A program made the position numbers and the translations under genes. The notes beneath the pieces are model-generated. The model was not told where the DNA came from. It searched no databases and saw only the letters and a list, made by a program, of their open reading frames with translations. A DNA stretch of 64,000 nucleotides from Branchiostoma floridae. Taxonomy: Eukaryota > Chordata > Leptocardii > Amphioxiformes > Branchiostomatidae. Shown one piece after another: positions 36,501-47,090 of this stretch (positions are counted from its first letter, which is position 1; each line of letters begins with the position of its first letter). The stretch lies in the NCBI RefSeq assembly GCF_000003815.2, contig NC_049983.1:10510699-10574698 (forward strand), read 5' to 3'.

Positions 36501-39500
36501 GCTTATAAATATTTATGAGCGTTGCTTAGTTCGCGTACATCCAATCAGCGCATACTGTCTGGATTTCAAATGGTTGCTTGTAATCAAAATGAAACCTTGC
36601 TTGTAATCAGGAGCTGTTATGCTTGAATGTCATTGGTGACATGAGCACTTTAAAAAGCAACATTTTGTTTTCACCTTCAACAGCCCTAACTACCATCCGA
36701 AAAATGACGAAACAGTATATGGGGATCATGCAGCGTCATCTGGAAGAGCACCGAGAAACGTTTGACCCAAGTAAGAAGACCACTCGTATAAATAATTACC
36801 TACAGGAAACGACTCTGTGTTGTTTGAGTATCCAGGATGAAGCCGCTTTGCAATCCATGTATGGTCAGAAATCATTGGTCTTTGGGACATTCCGATAAAC
36901 ACGGAGAGTTTCTTGGAAGTGGCCTTGGTAGTCATTAAAAAATCTATTATAGTGTAGTACATTGTTGGCCTTGCTAGCCTCGTTTTGGTGCAATGACCCC
37001 GGATCACCCCGGAAAATCCAAAATGGCCGACATAACTGGAATCAGGCGACCGTTGTGGATTGACTCCAAAGATAAGACCTCATACCTCCATTAAATATTT
37101 AGAGATTTTGTACATTTAATTTTAATGTTTTATCTTGTTTAATTAGTACAAATGAGATCGTAATTAGCATGGTCTATTTCAAAAGATTGTGTTCTTCACT
37201 GTAGGCAACCTCCGTGACATCACAGATCACATGATCAAGGCTCAGAAGGATGCTGAGGAGGAGGGAATCCAGGACATCAACTCTCTCACAGACACTCATC
37301 TCAGGCAGACCATCTCCGACATCTTTGGGGGTAAGCAAAATGTTTCCTTCTTTTCACTCTAATCATTACTTTTGCAGTCTAGTCATTAATTCGCATATCA
37401 GACAACCGCTTTGTTCTCCATTTGATAATTTTGTCTAATCTATGAATACCTTTAGCAGGTTGAGAAGGCGTTGAATATTTGTTTATTTATTCATTAAATT
37501 TCACCACTCAAGTGGGAGGGGCGATTGCGCGAGGGAACAGGTGGTGGCAATAACAAGATTCTTTGTACACACCAAAGTATTTCATTCCACTTACGTTTTG
37601 GGGGAGGTGTGTTACATGTATGCATTCCTCATCGCCTGAATGGTTTACCGTATTAAATATTTATGTAAAAAGCATATACAAATACGTTTGGGTCTGCATT
37701 TGTCAGCAGCGGCACCTATGCTGCAGTTCAATGTGAACCAGTCATATTTCCCCGGAGGAATGTGACAGGCGGTGGAATAAGGTACTTGGTTGTGTGCAAA
37801 GAATCTTGATGTTCAACTATTTATGTCTCCTCAGGGGGTACAGACACAACTATCTTTACCCTACGCTGGGCCATCCTGTACCTTGCTGTTTACCCGGAGA
37901 TACAGGAGAAGGTGGCTGCTGAGTTAGACAGTGTGGTGGGCCGTGACAGGCTGCCGGAGCTGTCTGACCGTGAGGCCACGCCGTACACGGAGGCGACCAT
38001 ACTTGAGGTCATGAGGATGGGATCCATTGCTCCCTTATCCTTGCCACATGCTACGACTGTCGACACAACTCTGAGTAAGTTGTAACCTGTTTTCGTATGA
38101 CTTTCTCCTAATCGCATTACAATCTCCAGGCAGATTTACCAGTGGTATAAGATAGTATCAGGCTAAGGAGTATAGCTGACCAAAGGGAGTTATCAGTCAA
38201 ACGCACCCCTAAGCCGGCTTCACTCATCTGGGAGCTTTTGATACAATCTTTTGCTACCGCAGGATCTGCTTGGACAATAATCGCATTAGCCATTTGTACA
38301 GTCCAAACTGGATTCAGAGACTTGGGAAAATGGTTGCTGAGAGTGGAGAGAGAACTAAAATTCAGTGTCAATAATATGCCATCCCCTGAAGCGTCACCAA
38401 AAATGGAGGGTCAGTCTGTTTCAACGTGTTTGCAGGTGGTTGCCTGTACCTGTAACGTTTTCGTGTGACGTTTAACTGCATGATACTAAGCCCAGATCCA
38501 TGGTTCAAATCCTGTCATGCTACCGATCGTGTGCCCCAGGGATATGACATGAGATTGAAGTTTTAGAAGTTAAGCCTCTCAAAAGCAGAATTCTTTGAAC
38601 ATTTCACTTAGGGCCACGTCTTCAGTTTAGTTCAGGTCCACGCCAACACAACACAACACATTCATAATACTTTCTTGAAAATAGTATTTTAACAGGAAAA
38701 TATTGTTATAATTCTATAAATGGTCAATTGTTATAACATGTTCACAAAGTTTGTTATTTGTATGATTGATTCTCGTATACGTCCTCGCAATTCAGCCTCC
38801 CCGGCTGCCAGGAGAACTGCCATACGTATTGTTTGATACACCAGTCTACTACTACTACTACAATTGATTTACATGATTTTCCTCACTCCCGCCAGGCGTA
38901 AAAATTAGTTCCTGTCGGTTGGGGGCATAAAAGGTCTGAGAAGATTGGGCTCCTACTCACTCACTCACTAAATCCTCTTCTGTACCCAGTGGTACGTAAG
39001 GCTTCAGGAAGTTCTTCCATCGTTGTCTGTCGGCAGCAACTCTTGGTGCCTCATCCAAAGAGAAACCCCTCTTCTTCACCTACTTCTCTATGCAGCGCCT
39101 CCATGTCTCTTTCGGCCTTCCTCTCGCTCTCTTCCCATGTGGAGTCCACCGCAAAGCAGTTCTTGGCTCCTACGGCCCATAGTAAAAGGCTATGGGACTA
39201 CCTTTATCATTGTTATAACATGTGTATTACATGTCGCTTAACTATCCAAACCTACACACAACCACAGGAGGTTACCAGATCCCAAAGGGTACTTGGGTCA
39301 TGCCGAATCTGTGGGCCCTGCACCGTGACCCTGACACCTGGGGAGATCCGGACGTTTTCCGGCCTGAACGTTTCTTGGATGAGAACGGAAAACCAGTACC
39401 CAAACCTGCGGCTCTAATGCCTTTCAGGTAAGTAAACCTTTTGAGATATGTAGTAGACTAATTTCTCAAATTCTAAGTATGATCCTGGCTGTTTATTGCA

Positions 39501-40646
39501 TGGATTAACACTATTCAGACCGGAGGGGGAGGGGGGCTTTTGAGGCTCACGCCAAATTTCAAGTTGCATAACATCAGAACGGCGTACGCTAGAGCCACTA
39601 AATTTTGTGAGTTTTCCTAAAATTTAGTTGGCACTCATTTCAAGAAGATTGGACGATTTTCAATTCATTCATGACAACCGTTTGTTGACAGGCGTTTTTG
39701 ACAAAAGATAGAGGCATGAGTTAGACGAGGCGGGCCTCAAAAGCAGAAAATAAGAAATTCAAGTTCAAGTTCGTTTAAGGCCACAAGGTACAGTATTTCT
39801 ACGCGATCACCACAGTCCCTGGTGACGAATAATGGACTTAGCTATATGGTTGTATGAAGGGGTGGGTACCGGTGCAAAAAATTCAGGTCCAGGTCCGGAT
39901 CAGGTTCAAGTCCAGAGGATCAGGTCCAGAGGATCAGGTCCAGAGGATCAGGTCCAGAGGATCAGGTCCAGAGGATCAGGTCCAGAGGATCAGGTCCAGA
40001 GGATCAGGTCCAGAGGATCAGGTCCAGAGGATCAGGTCCAGAGGATCAGGTCCAGAGGATCAGAGAACCTGGACCTGATTCAGTATGTGAGAACTTGTGA
40101 ATGGACGATACTGAAAACAGCGGTCCATTTCGCAACAAAGATATCTGATTTGTGGAGTTTTCAACTCCAACTAGCGTTTTAAAACCTTACTTGGTATAAA
40201 TTACTATAGACTCTACTCTACTTCGCTCTTGTTATTTTCTTCGACCGGTAGTCTCCAAAACGTGTGAATGGAAGAACAATACAATCTGTTCATTTTCCAA
40301 TATTAGGTCCAACATCCGGTCTACCAACTTTTTTCAGGTCCGGTTTTCCTGGACCGGTCCAAAAAGAAAAACCGGTTTTGTACCGGTACATCGTACCCAC
40401 CCCTTGTTGTATGCGTTCTACCACCGTTATGTTCTATCTGTTCCAAACAGTGCTGGACGCCGTGCATGTCCGGGCGAAGCCGTAGGAAAAGCTGACACCT
40501 TCCTCCTACTGGGCGGACTGGTCCAGAACTTCCGCTTCAGCATACCTGAGGGTGAGGGGCCTCCTGATCTCACTCCTGATGATAAGACTGGAGGTGACAC
40601 CTGCATACCCTACCCATACAAGGTGGTGATGACCTGCCGGAAGTGA
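33567..40646 (+). CDS. Cytochrome P450, clan 2 (CYP1/CYP17/CYP2 group), one exon missing
   Basis: Membrane-bound haem monooxygenase of the ER, of the group that oxidises steroids and xenobiotics. Exons: 33567-33693 (N-terminal anchor [19 protein letters not shown], then [12 protein letters not shown]), 33993-34166 ([14 protein letters not shown]), 34958-35051 (C-helix WKLHR), 35883-36004, 36684-36770, 37205-37330, 37835-38074 (I-helix GGTDTT; ILEVMR, the ExxR motif), 39268-39427 (FRPERFLD), 40451-40646 (haem loop [11 protein letters not shown], Cys ligand; stop). Every visible junction keeps phase, giving about 441 residues. Families have about 490-520: the segment after the C-helix is absent between 35051 and 35883, where a 100-base gap and LINE debris lie. 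The missing exon is a multiple of 3, since 35051 to 35883 still joins in frame. The exon 2 acceptor at 33993 was chosen for phase. A TTAG acceptor just before the ATG suggests a non-coding 5' exon. The sub-family (CYP17-like or CYP1-like) is not settled. Confidence 0.9.
34296..34395. other. Assembly gap (100 N)
   Basis: This run of exactly 100 N lies in a P450 intron and is likely an unsized gap. LINE debris follows directly. Confidence 0.99.
34396..34645 (+). pseudogene. CR1/L2-type LINE reverse-transcriptase C-terminus (fragment)
   Basis: The plus strand encodes [19 protein letters not shown] followed by [16 protein letters not shown]. This matches the conserved C-terminal motif of CR1/L2-like non-LTR retrotransposon ORF2 ('F..RVV..WN.LP..VV.A.S.N.FK..LD'), and ends with its stop at about 34648. 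The upstream part lies in the gap. It sits in P450 intron 2. Confidence 0.75.
35207..35306. other. Assembly gap (100 N)
   Basis: This run of exactly 100 N lies in the P450 intron that should contain the missing exon. The sequence to its right is the end of a LINE. Confidence 0.99.
35307..35410 (+). pseudogene. LINE ORF2 C-terminal remnant, frameshifted
   Basis: One frame gives SYSGAALWN and a second gives [15 protein letters not shown]. Together these match the typical end of a non-LTR retrotransposon reverse transcriptase ('YSGA.LWNSLP..IR...TL..FKR.L'), so a frameshift lies between them near 35345. It abuts the gap at 35207-35306. Confidence 0.65.
36065..36640 (+). repeat. Tandem repeat in P450 intron (unit about 140-165 bp, about 4 copies)
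   Basis: Each unit carries, in order, 'cttgcttataaatattcatg', 'agttcgtgtacatccaatca', 'gcgtacactgcctggatttc' and 'aaatggttgcttgtaatca', then 'tatgccattggtgaca'. Units are diverged by substitutions and small deletions. The array fills the intron between the exons ending 36004 and starting 36684. Confidence 0.8.
37554..37808. mobile_element. MITE-like element with about 37-bp inverted ends in P450 intron
   Basis: The left end 'caagattctttgtacacac' through 'atttcattccac' is matched by the right end, which in reverse complement reads 'caagattctttgcacacaa' through 'accttattccac'. The right end lies only about 26 bases before the next P450 acceptor, so the element supplies part of the 3' intron end. 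No clear target-site duplication was resolved. Confidence 0.65.
38985..39175 (-). pseudogene. Retroposon ORF fragment in P450 intron
   Basis: The minus strand reads [13 protein letters not shown], a stop codon (TAG), then [20 protein letters not shown] and WKNFLKPY. This pattern ('GRPK.TWRR..E......AADR..W') is the conserved C-terminal tail of RTE/Jockey-like endonuclease-reverse transcriptases. The in-frame stop marks it as dead. Confidence 0.65.
39505..39760 (+). repeat. Possible truncated TTAA-flanked element
   Basis: At 39505 the sequence TTAACACTATTCAGACCGG is followed by a G-run and 'ggcttttgaggc'. The left end of the piggyBac-like element at 50299 has the same layout (TTAA, CCCTATCTAGACC, then a G-run and 'ggctcttttga'). 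'gcctcaaaagc' near 39733 is an inverted match to the subterminal part. No right terminal repeat was found, so this is a tentative 5' fragment. Confidence 0.35.
39857..40405. mobile_element. hAT-type non-autonomous element, 549 bp, 8-bp target duplication
   Basis: The ends are inverted: AAGGGGTGGGTACCGGT at the left, and the right end in reverse complement reads AAGGGGTGGGTACGATG. They are flanked by a perfect 8-bp duplication GTTGTATG at 39849-39856 and 40406-40413, diagnostic of the hAT superfamily. Inside is an 11-fold 14-bp tandem (39910-40063). The element has no transposase. It ends about 37 bases before the last P450 acceptor, so the branch point of that intron lies at or near the insertion. 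Confidence 0.85.
39910..40063 (+). repeat. 14-bp tandem repeat, about 11 copies, inside the hAT-type element
   Basis: The near-perfect unit CCAGAGGATCAGGT is repeated about eleven times. Because 14 is not a multiple of 3 and the unit has no stop, all three frames stay open for long distances and create spurious reading frames. Flanking bases ('caggtccaggtccggatcag') look like diverged units. Confidence 0.95.
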
Positions 40647-42462
40647 ATGTTGTGACCTACAGGAAGTCGAACAATAAGCCCGTTTACAGTTCCAACTGTG
40701 AATTGACAAGTCAAAGGTAAATGCCCCTGATATAAACAAAATCTTGCCTTGATTATATATATATGGCCCACATCGGTCGGTTTGTATTTTAATGTTCAGA
40801 CCTGTTTTGTTTATGTCTCAGTTTTCTTTACCTTTGACATGCGCATGCCCAGTTGGATCCTAGAACGGGCTTATTCCAAAGGCACAGGCGAACAACAATG
40901 CCATACTCTGGTTAAAGATGCCTTTGAAACGAGCCATCAGCGCATACGTATTGCAGGATTTAATTTACTATCACCGGTTTGACTTTGAGTTAGGGGAAAA
41001 TGAGGGATTTTGTAGTGTTTTAAGTTTGTAATTAAAGCAATTGTGTGTACTATATTTAATAAAATGAAAAGCTTTTCGCGGTGTAATGATATCGTAGTGG
41101 AGAAAAAATCAAGATTTTCCTGATTTGAATGATTATCAAATTTCGTACTATTTGAATAAGAAAATGCAGGAAAACCATAACATTAAACTGTATATAATAT
41201 AAGATATATGAAGCCTTGGTCTACAACCTTTTAGTAATTTTAAAGATGTCGAATTGAGACTAGATTTTGTTTGAGGTTGTATCTTAAAAGATGGAGCCTC
41301 AAACGAAAAAAGAAGTCTCAATTCACCTAATAGGGTGAATTGAAATAATAAATAAAGAGTATAGTAATACTATTGTTTAATGGATATGGACAAAGGAGTT
41401 GATGGTTAACAACTGTTTCTGGTTTTTGCTTTAATTTAGTGTTTTTTTTTTCGTGTGTGTTGTTAGGTGTCCGTAGCTGCCATGCTATCCTTTTGTTGTT
41501 ACTCTGTGACTGAAGGGTAACCTCCAACAGAGTCTTGTTGTTTTTGTTTTTCAAAAATAAATAACGAATGATTGAAAAAAGTATCTCAAACCCATTGACC
41601 ATTTATGTATGTTCATAAATATCTGGTACAAATAAACTATATAGGGCGCATAGATTGCTGTAATAAAACATTTTTTACTTGATAGTCTATTTTTTAGCTT
41701 TATGCGAGCGTGCGAATAAAAAGGTTTGGCCAAAAAATAATTGCTTTCATTATGAAATCTAAGTAGTCAGGAAGGATTAACAAATGATTAGCAAACAGAA
41801 TATGGTATACTCAACACTAGATTATCCATTTTTTTTCTTTCATGACATCTTGATATTTGACCTTGGAAATCAAGTTGGCATTTTTTGGACATTAGACTAT
41901 ATATTTTCGATGTATTATTTTGCAAGTGAATAAATGTGATGTCAAAGTATACGGGGAGAGTCACAGCTCAGGCACGTTAAAGAACCGGCCACATGTGCGA
42001 TGGTGCGGTGTGAGTGGATCAAACCATTCCGGTCAAAATGGGATAGGGAATCTCCCGAGCAGCCCTCGTAACCCCTGCTTCGCCTGTTGGGTCAGTTAGT
42101 CCTCACTCAGTGAGCAATCGCGCAATCGGGTTGGTCTCAGTCATGATGTTTCTGACCTAGGGCGAAGAGTTGCTGTTACAGTTGCAATGTAACCCGTAAC
42201 CTTGAGTGGCCTTCAGGTCTTGTTACGTGGTGACCATTAAGTAAAAAAAGGTAGCGGTCGAAACCACCGGGGCCTATATATCATTGTTTCAGATGACGTT
42301 AATCGTCTTGGTCATTGTTGAGCTCATTCAAAATTGCACGCACGAGCCACGACGAATTCAACACATGACTGTGGGGTCAGCCGAGCAAACAAAGCTTGCT
42401 ACGCAGCTATTGGTCGAACCACCAGGGGCCATTCAAAGGAGACACTGTGTCTTTGGCGATAG
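40647..42462. other. P450 3' flank, no gene recognised
   Basis: AT-rich sequence after the P450 stop. A possible AATAAA at about 41058-41064 ('tttaataaaatg') could serve as the P450 polyadenylation signal. It includes the hairpin at 41251-41324. From about 41945 to 42240 there is repeat-like sequence ('gttaaagaaccggccacatg', 'gagcaatcgcgcaatcgg') resembling SINE tails, with no clear head. Confidence 0.4.
41251..41324. repeat. Hairpin downstream of the P450
   Basis: GAATTGAGACTAGATTTTGT with following TTGAGG at the left pairs with CCTCAAACGAAAA...AGTCTCAATTC at the right; the loop is about 20 bases. The two mismatched bulges suggest an old foldback or MITE remnant. Confidence 0.65.
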
Positions 42463-43604
42463 TTCCTAGAGTGGATAATACAATTTCCTAAAGAAGGCTG
42501 GTTCTCTTTCATCAACTTATCGCTCGGAAGTGAACTCACTCTTAGGGTTTGATTTTTCCAGAGGTAGCCTGGCCTGGTAGACAGCCCAGCCTTTTAAGCG
42601 AACCCGTCCGATGCCGCCTCCGACCATTTCCTTCCAAAAAAGATTTTCTTTGATTTTTAACCCTCCTTTATATTTCTCTGCTATCAAACTGAAAATTTAA
42701 CCTTTTGTGGTTTGGTAATTTTGAAAGAGCAAGGCACTTATGAGTACTCTTCCTATCAAAGTTAAGTAAAACAAACACGTGCACAACACATCCGACTTCA
42801 GCATATTTGTTTAATAGCAAAATACAGAAATGCAAAGTGTATAATATATAAACCGCATGAAAAATGAAGATACTCTAGCATACAAAATGAACTTAACATC
42901 TAACCCATTTAGGTTAACAATTACCCTCACTCTAGGACATAGTGGATAAAAAAAGCTAAAATCAGTAAATATTGACATTGTCAGTACATGGTATAGAGGT
43001 AGCGTGGAGCCTTTGTACTTAAAGAATCATAGACTTTTTTCAGTCTAAGGCTAAGGCATTTGCTGATTAGTGTCCGTCAAAAATGTTGCTTGAGTGTGTG
43101 TTTGGTGGGGTTAGTCTGTTAGTGTGTATGTGTCTGTCTTGTGTTGGTGTCAGCGCCATCCTTAGCCTCAGTTACTAGGGAAATTTCCAAACAACTGATT
43201 AAAAGGGCTGCAACCTCTACACAATAAACGGACAATGTTGACATTTACAGAATTCTAACACTTTTCTGCGACAATAAAAAAGTGAAACACAAAAAACAAT
43301 CCAGCGACAGCCACCCCTGTACTGGAATGGCATCAAACAAATACACTAAAAAACAGAGGCTGCTAACAAAAAGCGCCTAAATAACACTACATCTCCAAGC
43401 CTCTTTAAAAAAAAAGACGAGACCTTCACTCAGAAATGGGGGAAACTATACCTAACACCTAACGTAAGTAAGCTTAACTATTATGTTCATGTATCTAACA
43501 TCGTGATATACATGATAACTGTAAAATTGTACACTTTGCATTCTGTTTGTATTGATTCAGTTTCTGTGACTGCGTAGATACCAAGATTTCTAAAGGACTA
43601 AAAT

Positions 43605-43800
43605 TCTTACATAAAAAAAGGCTTTTCAACCACCTGCCTTTCTTTCTGGCCTGTGCCGTTCTCTTGGTTCGGGATCCAAGAAAACAACACGAGGCAGATT
43701 ATGTAATGGTCTAGGTCCCCGACAACCACTGACCATGACATAAAACAGAAATGACGACAGATGGTGAACCAGGGAAAACCCTGTTCATAAAGAACAGAAT
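43605..43800 (-). repeat. Direct repeat within left arm (also at 46340-46505)
   Basis: The blocks 'cctgtgccgttctcttggtt', 'cgaggcagattatgtaatgg' and 'ccccgacaaccactgaccat' occur twice in the left arm in the same orientation, about 2.7 kb apart, and at 57050-57190 in the right arm in reverse. They encode a shared open minus-strand stretch (HFCFMSWSVVVGDLDHYIIC), but I recognise no protein family. Unit boundaries suggest the arm itself grew by tandem duplication before it was inverted. Confidence 0.6.
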
Positions 43801-43961
43801 TAACAGTAACTGAATACAATTTCGGCCATCGACACAGTCACAAACAAAATCAGCCACACTCCAAGCTTGTACACCACAAAAACGGGCATTAGCCCTAGCT
43901 GAGAGCAAAAGGAGCCTACATTTACAAAATGTCCTAACGCCCTACTGACTACATCACTCAG

Positions 43962-44095
43962 ATCGCAGGGCGCACGAGCACCGATCTTTCTGGACGTCAC
44001 CGTGGAAATGGCGTCGGACAATTTCTCACCAGGATAAGTCCCACCATGAACATTGCAGCTGTGGTTGATCAGGAATTCATGGCATCAATGCGGCC
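43962..44095 (-). pseudogene. H2B-like fragment, left arm (stop codon inside)
   Basis: After a CCAG acceptor-like site the minus strand follows the better copy at 47091-47261 base by base ('attgatgccat', 'gtgggacttatcctgg', 'gacgtccagaaagatcggtg'). A TGA replaces GGA eight codons in, and the later frame is shifted. It is therefore a pseudogene copy of the same sequence, mirrored at 60787-60923. Confidence 0.5.
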
Positions 44096-44468
44096 CTGGA
44101 AGATGCTGTGAGATGTCTCCTTCCCAACTTATGTGACTGCAAGAAAGTGAATTACAGTCAATTATGACGAGCTAGACTTCCATCGTTTTGCTACGTACAC
44201 TAGCTTTCTTATCAAAAATTTTGAAAAGGCACAAGGAAGCCTTATGTACTGCAATGAGTAGAAATGGTGACAAATTATGCAGAGGAAGTTATCAGACTAC
44301 TGTAATGTCTGTTGCGCTAAAGTGTAACGTGAAATAGTCAAATTATAATACTGATTTTAACCAGGTCAAAGTTGGTAGAAACAGTTCAACAACAGTGACA
44401 GTGGCCTGGCTTTTTGAAAAAAATGCAGGAAGGGTCAGGTTGGAACGAGTTGTAGAGGATGCACTCAC

Positions 44469-44578
44469 CTATCAACAGTCTCGTGGTCTGCTTCCTCCCT
44501 CCAAGACAGGTGCAGAAGTAGGGCTGGGCCGGAACGTATACACGCATCTGACTCACAACTAAACTGTTCAACCCAGTC
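44469..44578 (-). CDS. Exon-like open segment, left arm (DWVEQFSCESDAC...)
   Basis: A pyrimidine-rich tract and TTAG acceptor, a 110-base open segment, and an AG|GTGAGT donor give a well-formed internal exon (DWVEQFSCESDACIRSGPAL through EEADHETVD). The mirrored copy at 60303-60412 differs by synonymous changes and one in-frame codon insertion (GCT) but lacks the AG acceptor. I do not recognise the protein. Another frame reads RKQTTRLLI, reminiscent of histone H3 'YQKSTELLI', so it may instead be another degraded histone piece. Uncertain. Confidence 0.3.
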
Positions 44579-44769
44579 CTAATTTTGAAAAGAAAAAGAA
44601 AACTCTAGTAAGCACTGTTCACCTGAAAATTGTTCACCAACCATTGAAGCTAAGCTTACATTCGCCAAGTTACAATGACATCAGTCATTAACAAAGATTG
44701 CTTTGCTACAACTGCATTCAGACAATATTGTACAACACAAACAACTTATTATATGGAAAAGACTGTCCA

Positions 44770-44868
44770 CCTCCTTGGTGATGCACTTGGTGTCGTCACG
44801 AAGCACGATATTGTCATGTCAGTGACGGTGACGCTTTGGACCTCTCCTTCCTTATGACGTCCAGACAT
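44770..44868 (-). pseudogene. Histone H4-derived fragment, left arm copy d
   Basis: From ATG at 44868 the minus strand reads ATGTCTGGACGT (MSGR), later AAAGCGTCACCGT (the H4 KRHR codons), an insertion of 18 bases, then GTGCTTCGTGAC and GCATCACCAAG (the VLRDN...ITK codons of H4). Spacer length and base matches are those of H4 DNA, with frameshifts. The mirrored copy is at 60006-60103. Confidence 0.7.
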
Positions 44869-45194
44869 TTCTAACAAATTGGTAGAAGAAAAAAGACATA
44901 CATCATTTGTCTCAACACCGCTCAACGCCTGTCCAATGGCAAACGGGAATGTGGTGTATAATTAGGACATCTCTGCTAATTCAATCGCTACTATGTCAGA
45001 CTGCCTGAACAATATACAGTGCTACTAATATGGCAGATGCTATTAGCCGACATTTTGATTTCATGCAGCACAGTACAATACCTTCTCAAATGTCCGGTTT
45101 GCAGATCTGATTTACATCCAGTTATGTCATCTCAAGAAGCTACTGAAATCCAGCTACGAGGGGAAACACTAATGCGCCTTCCGCCAGGACCACC

Positions 45195-45245
45195 GTCTCC
45201 TCGGATGTTGTGAAGCGCCTTCGGTGACGGTACCGGCAACGTCCA
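45195..45245 (-). pseudogene. Histone H4-derived fragment, left arm copy c
   Basis: The minus strand reads 'cggtaccgtcaccgaagg' then 'gcgcttcacaacatccgagg'. These correspond to the H4 segment encoding KRHRKVLRDNIQG, with indels. It is a very short remnant without a start codon, mirrored at 59598-59660. Confidence 0.5.
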
Positions 45246-45389
45246 GATATTGCTGTGATATCAGTAAAAGAAAGAGACATGCGTCAGCTGCTCGCTACGT
45301 CAATACCGCTGTAACAAACACAAAAGGTTCAACGCCTGCCCAATGGAAAGTAGGAACTGTACACACAATACCTTGTTTATGTCGGGAAA

Positions 45390-45509
45390 GACTTGTGCCC
45401 TGGCTTGGTGATGCACCGGATGTTGTCACGAAGCACTTGCAGTAACGGTGACACTTTGAAACCTCCATTCCCCTGTGCCTTTATTTCCTCGCTTACCAAG
45501 CCCAGACAC
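45390..45509 (-). pseudogene. Histone H4-derived fragment, left arm copy b
   Basis: The minus strand from 45509 reads GTGTCTGGGCTTGGTAAGCG, then 'aaaggcac', 'caaagtgtcaccgtta', 'aagtgcttcgtgacaacatc' and 'gcatcaccaagccag'. It follows histone H4 from its start codon (here GTG) to the ITKPA codons. Frame is lost at an insertion after the HR codons. The mirrored copy is at 59331-59457. Confidence 0.7.
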
Positions 45510-45829
45510 TTCTAGCAAATCTAATAAACAGACACATGCATAAGCTGTCATACCACCGCTGCCACAAACCCAAAAGGCTCAGGGCAAGTCCTAGAAACGA
45601 CACCCCAAATACTACTATGTACTCCTAGTATACAGTGATATGCAGATGTTCAGGTACGGTACATAAACTGAAATTGAAAATGTAAACTTAAACTAGTGTG
45701 CCAACACAAATGGAATGAAAAGGCTATTCATTGACAAAGACTGTTGTCCTATAGTTGAAAACATGTGTGCTTTCACACAATACGGTGCGGTACCTTGTCA
45801 TAGAAGACTGCGAAGCCCGTTCACTCACG

Positions 45830-45879
45830 TTCGGCACCTTACTTCGCCAGTCCTCGCCTTCCTTTCCGCGGCCAGACAT
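45830..45879 (-). pseudogene. Histone H4-derived fragment, left arm copy a
   Basis: From ATG at 45879 the minus strand encodes MSGRGKEGEDWRSKVP; the first five residues are the canonical H4/H2A start. Only the start region is recognisable. The mirrored copy is at 58963-59031. Confidence 0.5.
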
Positions 45880-46832
45880 TTCTTCTTACGGTGCGATGAT
45901 CCTCGGGAGAAAAGACGAGACAAAAATTAAACCTAAATCAGAAATATGGAAAGACTATACCTAACACTATAACTAAAAGAAAGCTCAGCTACATCATGAG
46001 TACATGTATTGGCATGGCAGGAAGTTCAATTGTTTTGTCATTGTAATTTCAGTTCTAGTTTTAACATAGAAATAGCGAGAGGAATCATTACCTCTTGTTT
46101 GGTGGCAGGGTGTTGAGTGTGCTTTGATGAAATCCTAAGTAATGCTGCTTTTGGCATAATGCTGCCTTTGTTTTGCTTGAATTTTCGAGAGCAATGGCTA
46201 CTTCTGAACTAAAAGCTTCAGTCTGCTTTTGTGATATACAAGCCCAATGCATAGCTGTTTCAGTTTCTGTGACTATGTCGACGCCGAGATGTCAAGTTTT
46301 ATCTAAACGACTAAACTAGTAATATTAAATAGGAGCTTCAGTCACCTGTCCTCCTTTCTGGCCTGTGCCGTTCTCTTGGTTCGGGACCCAAGAAAACAAC
46401 ACGAGGCAGATTATGTAATGGTCTAGGTCCCCGACAACCACTGACCATGACATAAAACAGAAATGACAACAGATGGTGAACCAGGGAAAACCCTGTTTTG
46501 TAAACAACAGAATTTGACATAATTTACCGAATACCATCCCGACCATCGACATAATCACAGAAACCAAACCAGCCACACACCAGGCCTGCACACCACAGAA
46601 ACGGGCTGAAGCCCTGAATGCAAAAGGAGCCTCCATTTACAAAATGTCCTAATGTAAACCCCTCCCGACAACATCGCTCGGAATGTCAACAGAACACACT
46701 CAAGCACCTTACCTACAACCAAGAGTTCAGTTAACGAAACATCACAACTAATTTACTTCCTATCATGCTGATGAAAAGTAAGTCCCAGCCCATCTCTGCT
46801 ATATGTTTACACCCCATAAGACACAAGAGTAC

Positions 46833-46916
46833 TTAACTTAGTCTCAGGTCCCTTGGCAGGGCGTAACCTCGAGCACCGATCTTTCTGGACGTCACCTTGA
46901 TGGCACCAATAAGGTC
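46833..46916 (-). pseudogene. H2B-like fragment with internal deletion
   Basis: After a CCAG acceptor the minus strand encodes DLIGAIK joined directly to VTSRKIGARGYALPRDLRLS and a stop. Compared with the neighbour at 47091-47261 about 87 bases of the centre are missing, leaving frame and stop intact. The TSRKI...LP..L pattern resembles the H2B alpha-3/alpha-C junction. Confidence 0.5.
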
Positions 46917-47090
46917 CTGGAAGCAACAAAGCGAAATTTCAATCAGTTAAAGACAGGCTTGCTTTGTTGTAATGTATAGCGCACAAAAGGCTGCACAAAT
47001 TATTTACTTCCTATTATACCGACGACAAGTTAGTCCCAGCCCATCTCTGCGAGATGTTTCCGTTTTACACCCCATAACACACACAAGAAC

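Larger units (their letters stand above)
42463..46505. repeat. Left arm of large inverted duplication
   Basis: This arm of about 4.04 kb matches 57037-62347 in reverse complement along its whole length. The outer end is 'ttcctagagtggataataca' against 'ctctaggaact' with 'tattatcccc'; the inner end is 'aaaaccctgttttgtaaac' against 'gtttacaaaatagggtttt'. By eye identity is high but interrupted by indels. Both arms carry histone-fragment pseudogenes listed separately. The right arm has an extra insertion of about 1.3 kb (57591-58899) and a deletion of about 150 bases near 61140. Confidence 0.9.

Noticed and set aside
39910-40063. CRISPR array
   Set aside because: Repeats are contiguous 14-mers without spacers, and the genome is animal.
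39832-40182. 116-codon open frame of repeated [12 protein letters not shown]
   Set aside because: It is produced by the 14-bp tandem repeat inside the hAT-type element. All frames are open there.
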